This document shows, piece after piece, positions 60,617-64,000 of a stretch of DNA of 64,000 bases. Within the stretch, counting starts at the first letter, position 1. Each line of letters begins with the position of its first letter. The notes beneath the pieces are model-generated. The model had not been told where the DNA came from. It saw nothing but the letters and a program-made list of their open reading frames with translations, and ran no database searches. Source of the DNA: Chloroflexota bacterium (lineage in GTDB: Bacteria; Chloroflexota; Chloroflexia; Chloroheliales; Chloroheliaceae); NCBI GenBank assembly GCA_028287745.1, contig JAQBPB010000041.1, positions 1-64,000 on the forward strand, given 5' to 3'. The position numbers were made by a program, and so were the translations under genes.

Positions 60617-62398
60617 ATGACAACGCTTATGTCAGCAAAAAAGCCACAGATGGCTTTAATGGCATTGCTGATTATACTTAGTACACTTCTGGCAGCTTGT
60701 GGTGACAGTACCGCGACAACTGCTCCCCAATCCGCAACGACTGCTGCCGCCGGAGCCGCAACGACTGCCGCCGCCGGTGCCGCAACGACTGCCGCCGCCG
60801 GTGCCGCAACTACCGCCGCTGCTGGCGCCGCCGCTGCAAGTGGACCCGCAGTCAAAATAAATGTTTTCAGCCCGCAGTTCCCCGACCAGGACCTGGCGAC
60901 CAACGCCTTTTCCAAGGAAATCAGCCAGAAATTCAATATTCAATTTAACTGGCAGACCACTACCCTTGACGGCGGCCCGGCCAAAGAAAAACGGCAAATT
61001 TCGCTGGCTAGCGGCGACTACCCGGACCTTTACTTGCTGATTCCCTGGGTTGACCAGTTTACCCAGGCTGACTTGCTCAAGTTTTCCAAGCAGGGTATCG
61101 TATTGCCTTTGAATGATCTGATCAAGCAGTATGCTCCCAATATTCAAGCGACCCTGGATAAAAACTCCAACTATAAGGCTATGGCGACTGCCCCGGATGG
61201 CAAAATTTATGGCCTCCCGCAGCTTGTAGAATGCTATCACTGTACTTACCAGGGTAAGCTCTGGATGAATAGCGACTGGCTCAAGAAGCTGAACCTGAAA
61301 CAACCGACCACCACCGAGGAAATGAAAGCTGTCCTGACCGCTTTCAAGACCAAAGACCCGAATGGTAACGGCAAGGCGGACGAAATTCCTTTGAGCGCCG
61401 ATGTTCGCGATGTGCTGATTCCTTACTTCATGAACTCGTTTATCTACGACCCGCAGGGTACCAGTGGTAACAACCAGAGCACCCTGGTGTTAAACAATGG
61501 AAAAGTTGAAATCCAGGCCAATAAAGATGGCTGGAAGCAAGGTCTGGCCTTTATCCGGTCCCTGTATGAAGCCGGTTTGATTGACCAGGGCGCTTTCACC
61601 CAGAACGCCGATGCCTTGAAGAAGCTTGGTGACAATGCCGGCACGGTCATTCTCGGTAGCGCTACCGTATTGCACCCTTATATTTTCGTGACCGGCGGTT
61701 CCCCGGATGGCCGTGACAAGCAGTATGATGCTGTCCCGCCGCTGAAAGGCCCCACCGGCTTAGCCCATACCGGTTACAATTTCCCGGCTGCGCCTGGTGC
61801 CACTTTTGTACTGACTAATAAGGCCAGCAAAGAAGTCCAGGTAGCAGCGATTAAGATGCTGGACTACATTTTTACCACCGAAGGCGAAATTAAGGGTGTG
61901 TTTGGCACCGATGAGCGGACCGTTGTAAAACCAGGCCCGAATGATATCCCGCTTGAGCAGGGCGCAACTCCCCTTTACAAGCAGGTTCAGCGCCCTACAG
62001 GGGTACCGGCCTATAACACCAACTGGAGTGCATTAGCTCAATACAACAACAATGCTGCCTTCCGGGCTGCCGAAGCGGTACCTACCGATATCTACAGCCG
62101 GGAGGGCTATGAGCGCCGTCTTTATGATGCAACTAAACTGTATGAAGGGAAAGAAGACAAATCCCTGATCTACCCTTACTGGGGTGTCTGGATTGACCCG
62201 GCCCTGGGCAGTGAAGTAGCCACTTTGCAGACGAACATAGAAAACTATGTCGCTCAGAACTCCCTCCAGTTCATTACCGGGTCCAAAAGCCTGGATAAAG
62301 ACTGGGACTCCTATGTCAAAGGGTTGGACCAATTGGGTTTGAAACGCTACCTCGAGATCCAACAACAAGCTTTTGATAAATCTTCTTACAAGAAGTAA
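60617..62398 (+). CDS. Extracellular substrate-binding lipoprotein of the ABC importer
   Basis: About 593 residues from ATG 60617 behind GAGGAGGAAAG (a longer in-frame start at 60572 lacks a ribosome site). The lipoprotein signal ends in STLLAACGD. A linker made of TTAAAGAA repeats joins the signal to a large binding domain of the LplA/family 1 type (about 75-593). It should catch an oligosaccharide outside and deliver it to the two permeases. The length above 550 residues is characteristic of the complex-glycan LplA subgroup. Confidence 0.93.
   Translation: MTTLMSAKKPQMALMALLIILSTLLAACGDSTATTAPQSATTAAAGAATTAAAGAATTAAAGAATTAAAGAAAASGPAVKINVFSPQFPDQDLATNAFSKEISQKFNIQFNWQTTTLDGGPAKEKRQISLASGDYPDLYLLIPWVDQFTQADLLKFSKQGIVLPLNDLIKQYAPNIQATLDKNSNYKAMATAPDGKIYGLPQLVECYHCTYQGKLWMNSDWLKKLNLKQPTTTEEMKAVLTAFKTKDPNGNGKADEIPLSADVRDVLIPYFMNSFIYDPQGTSGNNQSTLVLNNGKVEIQANKDGWKQGLAFIRSLYEAGLIDQGAFTQNADALKKLGDNAGTVILGSATVLHPYIFVTGGSPDGRDKQYDAVPPLKGPTGLAHTGYNFPAAPGATFVLTNKASKEVQVAAIKMLDYIFTTEGEIKGVFGTDERTVVKPGPNDIPLEQGATPLYKQVQRPTGVPAYNTNWSALAQYNNNAAFRAAEAVPTDIYSREGYERRLYDATKLYEGKEDKSLIYPYWGVWIDPALGSEVATLQTNIENYVAQNSLQFITGSKSLDKDWDSYVKGLDQLGLKRYLEIQQQAFDKSSYKK
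60732..60831 (+). repeat. Tandem 24-base repeat in the binding-protein linker
   Basis: About four copies of a 24-base unit encoding TTAAAGAA form the lipoprotein stalk. The copies are nearly identical in DNA, so copy number could vary by slippage. Confidence 0.85.
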
Positions 62399-62436
62399 AT
62401 CATGACTATAACCTCAAGGTAAAAGTCTGGTAACGG

Positions 62437-62490
62437 GGCGGGCCACCTGATAACTGAGAAATCAGTGCTATAGGGTGGCCCGCCTTTATT
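62437..62490 (+). terminator. Terminator after the binding protein gene
   Basis: GGCGGGCCACC (62437-62447) pairs with GGTGGCCCGCC (62474-62484), followed by TTTATT. Confidence 0.88.
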
Positions 62491-62665
62491 GGGCCCGGCC
62501 AGGGTTAGCCAGCCAGGAACTGCCCTATACCAGGGAGCGGATTTCACTGGAATCCAGACTTGATGGGCCATAACCGGGAACGCGATTCAAGAATATCGAC
62601 AACCTGCTTGAACCAAAGGTATTAAAACAAAGATTAGTTAATTACCTGATTGAAGGAGCATAATA

Positions 62666-64000
62666 TTGTCAGATCAAATTGAGGATGACGCAGCCTGCCA
62701 GCCCCATCAAGATAACCCGGCCAACCCGCTTGTGCTCTGGTATGAGAACCCGGCTGTCAGATGGCACGAAGCCCTGCCGTTGGGTAATGGCCGCCTGGGC
62801 GGGATGGTCTTTGGTGGAGCCGCCACCGAAAAAATCCAGCTTAATGAAGATACCCTGTGGTCGGGTTTCCCACGCGACCACAACAATTATGAAGCACTAA
62901 ACCACCTGGAAGAAGTCCGGGATTTGGTCTTTGCCGGGAAGTTCACTCAGGCCGAAAAAATAGTTGAAAAGTACATGCAAGGCCCTTGGAATGAGTCCTA
63001 TTTGCCCATGGGCGATTTCGACCTTAATTTCAAAGGCGTTGGAGAGGTCAGCGGGTACCGCCGCCAGCTGGACCTGACTACCGCTACCACATCTACCCGG
63101 TTTGAAAGCGACGGAAGGATTTTCACTCGTGAAAGTTTTATTAGCGCGGTGGACCAGGTACTGGTAATTAACCTGGGCTGCGATAAGCCCGGCCAGCTTT
63201 CGCTGACAGTTTCTTTAAGCAGCCAGCTACCCGGCCAGTCCCACAAAACGCCGGACGGTAAACTTTCCTTCAAAGGAAGTGCCCCGGCCCATGCCGAGCC
63301 CAGCTATGTTACGCACCTCGAACCGATTATTTATGCCGAGGGCCAGGCAATTGTCTTTGAAATCCAGGTGCAGGCCGTTACCAGAGGCGGTCAGGTCAGC
63401 TTTAACGGCAAAAACGAACTTGAAATAACGAATGCCGACCATGTTACCCTGTACCTTACGGCGGCCAATAACTTCGAGGGCTTTGATAAACAGCCGGGCC
63501 AATCCCGGAAAGACCCGGCCGGGAAATGTGAAAAATGGCTGGCCGGGGCGGCTAACTCGACCTACCAGGAGGTATATGCCCGCCACCTGGCCGACTTTCA
63601 AAACCTCTTTAATAAAGTTGACCTTTTCCTGGGTACAAGTGAGATGGCGTCCCTTCCGACCGACCGGCGCTTGCACGAATTGCAGGCGGGAAAAGAGGAC
63701 CTGCAGTTCTTCACTCTGTACTTTCAATATGCCCGCTACCTGTTGATTACCAGTTCCCGTCCCGGCACCGAACCGGCCAACTTGCAGGGTATCTGGAACA
63801 AAGAGTTAATGCCGCCCTGGAGCAGCAACTATACCGTCAACATCAATACTCAGATGAATTACTGGCTGGCTGAAGTTGCGAACCTGGGCGAGTGCCATAT
63901 CGCCCTGTTTGAAATGCTGGAAGAGCTGCAAGTCACCGGGCAAAAGACCGCTGAAGTTCACTATAACAGCCGGGGCTGGGTGGCCCACCACAATGTAGAC
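62666..64000 (+). CDS. GH95 alpha-L-fucosidase/galactosidase, 3' partial
   Basis: The frame from TTG 62666 (ribosome site GAAGGAG) stays open to the right edge, giving about 445 residues. It shows the family 95 N-terminal domain: LWYENPAVRWHEALPLGNGR, GGMVFGG, LNEDTLWSG and, later, NLQGIWN and PPWSSNYTVNINTQMNYW of the start of the catalytic (alpha/alpha)6 barrel. The family cleaves alpha-1,2-fucose (or alpha-L-galactose), for example at the tip of xyloglucan side chains. No signal peptide is seen at this start. The catalytic Asn/Asp/Glu residues lie beyond the window. Confidence 0.9.
   Translation, partial: MSDQIEDDAACQPHQDNPANPLVLWYENPAVRWHEALPLGNGRLGGMVFGGAATEKIQLNEDTLWSGFPRDHNNYEALNHLEEVRDLVFAGKFTQAEKIVEKYMQGPWNESYLPMGDFDLNFKGVGEVSGYRRQLDLTTATTSTRFESDGRIFTRESFISAVDQVLVINLGCDKPGQLSLTVSLSSQLPGQSHKTPDGKLSFKGSAPAHAEPSYVTHLEPIIYAEGQAIVFEIQVQAVTRGGQVSFNGKNELEITNADHVTLYLTAANNFEGFDKQPGQSRKDPAGKCEKWLAGAANSTYQEVYARHLADFQNLFNKVDLFLGTSEMASLPTDRRLHELQAGKEDLQFFTLYFQYARYLLITSSRPGTEPANLQGIWNKELMPPWSSNYTVNINTQMNYWLAEVANLGECHIALFEMLEELQVTGQKTAEVHYNSRGWVAHHNVD

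Overview
The window looks like a chromosomal segment of a free-living bacterium of moderate GC content, most likely a member of the Chloroflexota. This rests on gene content and style: large multi-pass glycosyltransferase-like proteins, FHA-TM-TPR and TPR-transglycosylase envelope proteins, Ser/Thr/Pro-rich lipoproteins, an LLM/F420-type oxidoreductase, frequent TTG/GTG starts, and T-box, S-box and ykkC leader RNAs. No rRNA, tRNA, CRISPR array, phage or insertion sequence was seen. The taxonomic call is an inference and was not checked by alignment.

Layout. 1-4.2 kb: two membrane glycosyltransferase-like genes and two small Mog1/PsbP-like genes. 4.4-8.7 kb: pheST behind a Phe T-box. 8.8-16.2 kb: a chemoreceptor-like protein, an LCP cell-wall ligase, an FHA-TPR membrane protein and small membrane proteins. 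16.2-19.97 kb: threonine synthase behind a SAM-I riboswitch, and two EamA transporters behind a ykkC-family riboswitch. 20-27 kb: a glycosyltransferase, a lipoprotein hydrolase, two response regulators, and a DsbA/FrnE-type oxidoreductase whose first active-site Cys codon is an in-frame TGA (probable selenocysteine). 27-36 kb: rfbA-rfbB, a TPR lytic transglycosylase, and an MA-family peptidase. 35.8-41.5 kb: tatB-tatC-cdd, greA, marR, an amidohydrolase and ruvA. 41.6-48.7 kb: a lipoprotein, a K+ channel with two RCK modules, an esterase, a tautomerase, a FixH-like protein and a YgiD-type dioxygenase. 49.1-64 kb: a carbohydrate locus with two PhyH-type dioxygenases, GH31 alpha-xylosidase, an LLM oxidoreductase, GH42 beta-galactosidase, a LacI regulator, an LplB/YtcP-type ABC importer with its binding protein, and the start of a GH95 fucosidase.

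How the genes work together. The 49-64 kb region holds the three exo-activities needed to strip fucose, galactose and xylose from xyloglucan-type side chains, with an importer and a LacI switch. Two divergent promoters there each carry a LacI-like palindrome. The three leader RNAs tie pheST to tRNA-Phe charging, thrC to SAM, and the EamA pair to a ykkC-class ligand. The most unusual items are the probable selenoprotein, the SAM-I control of thrC, and the dioxygenase genes interleaved with the glycosidase genes.
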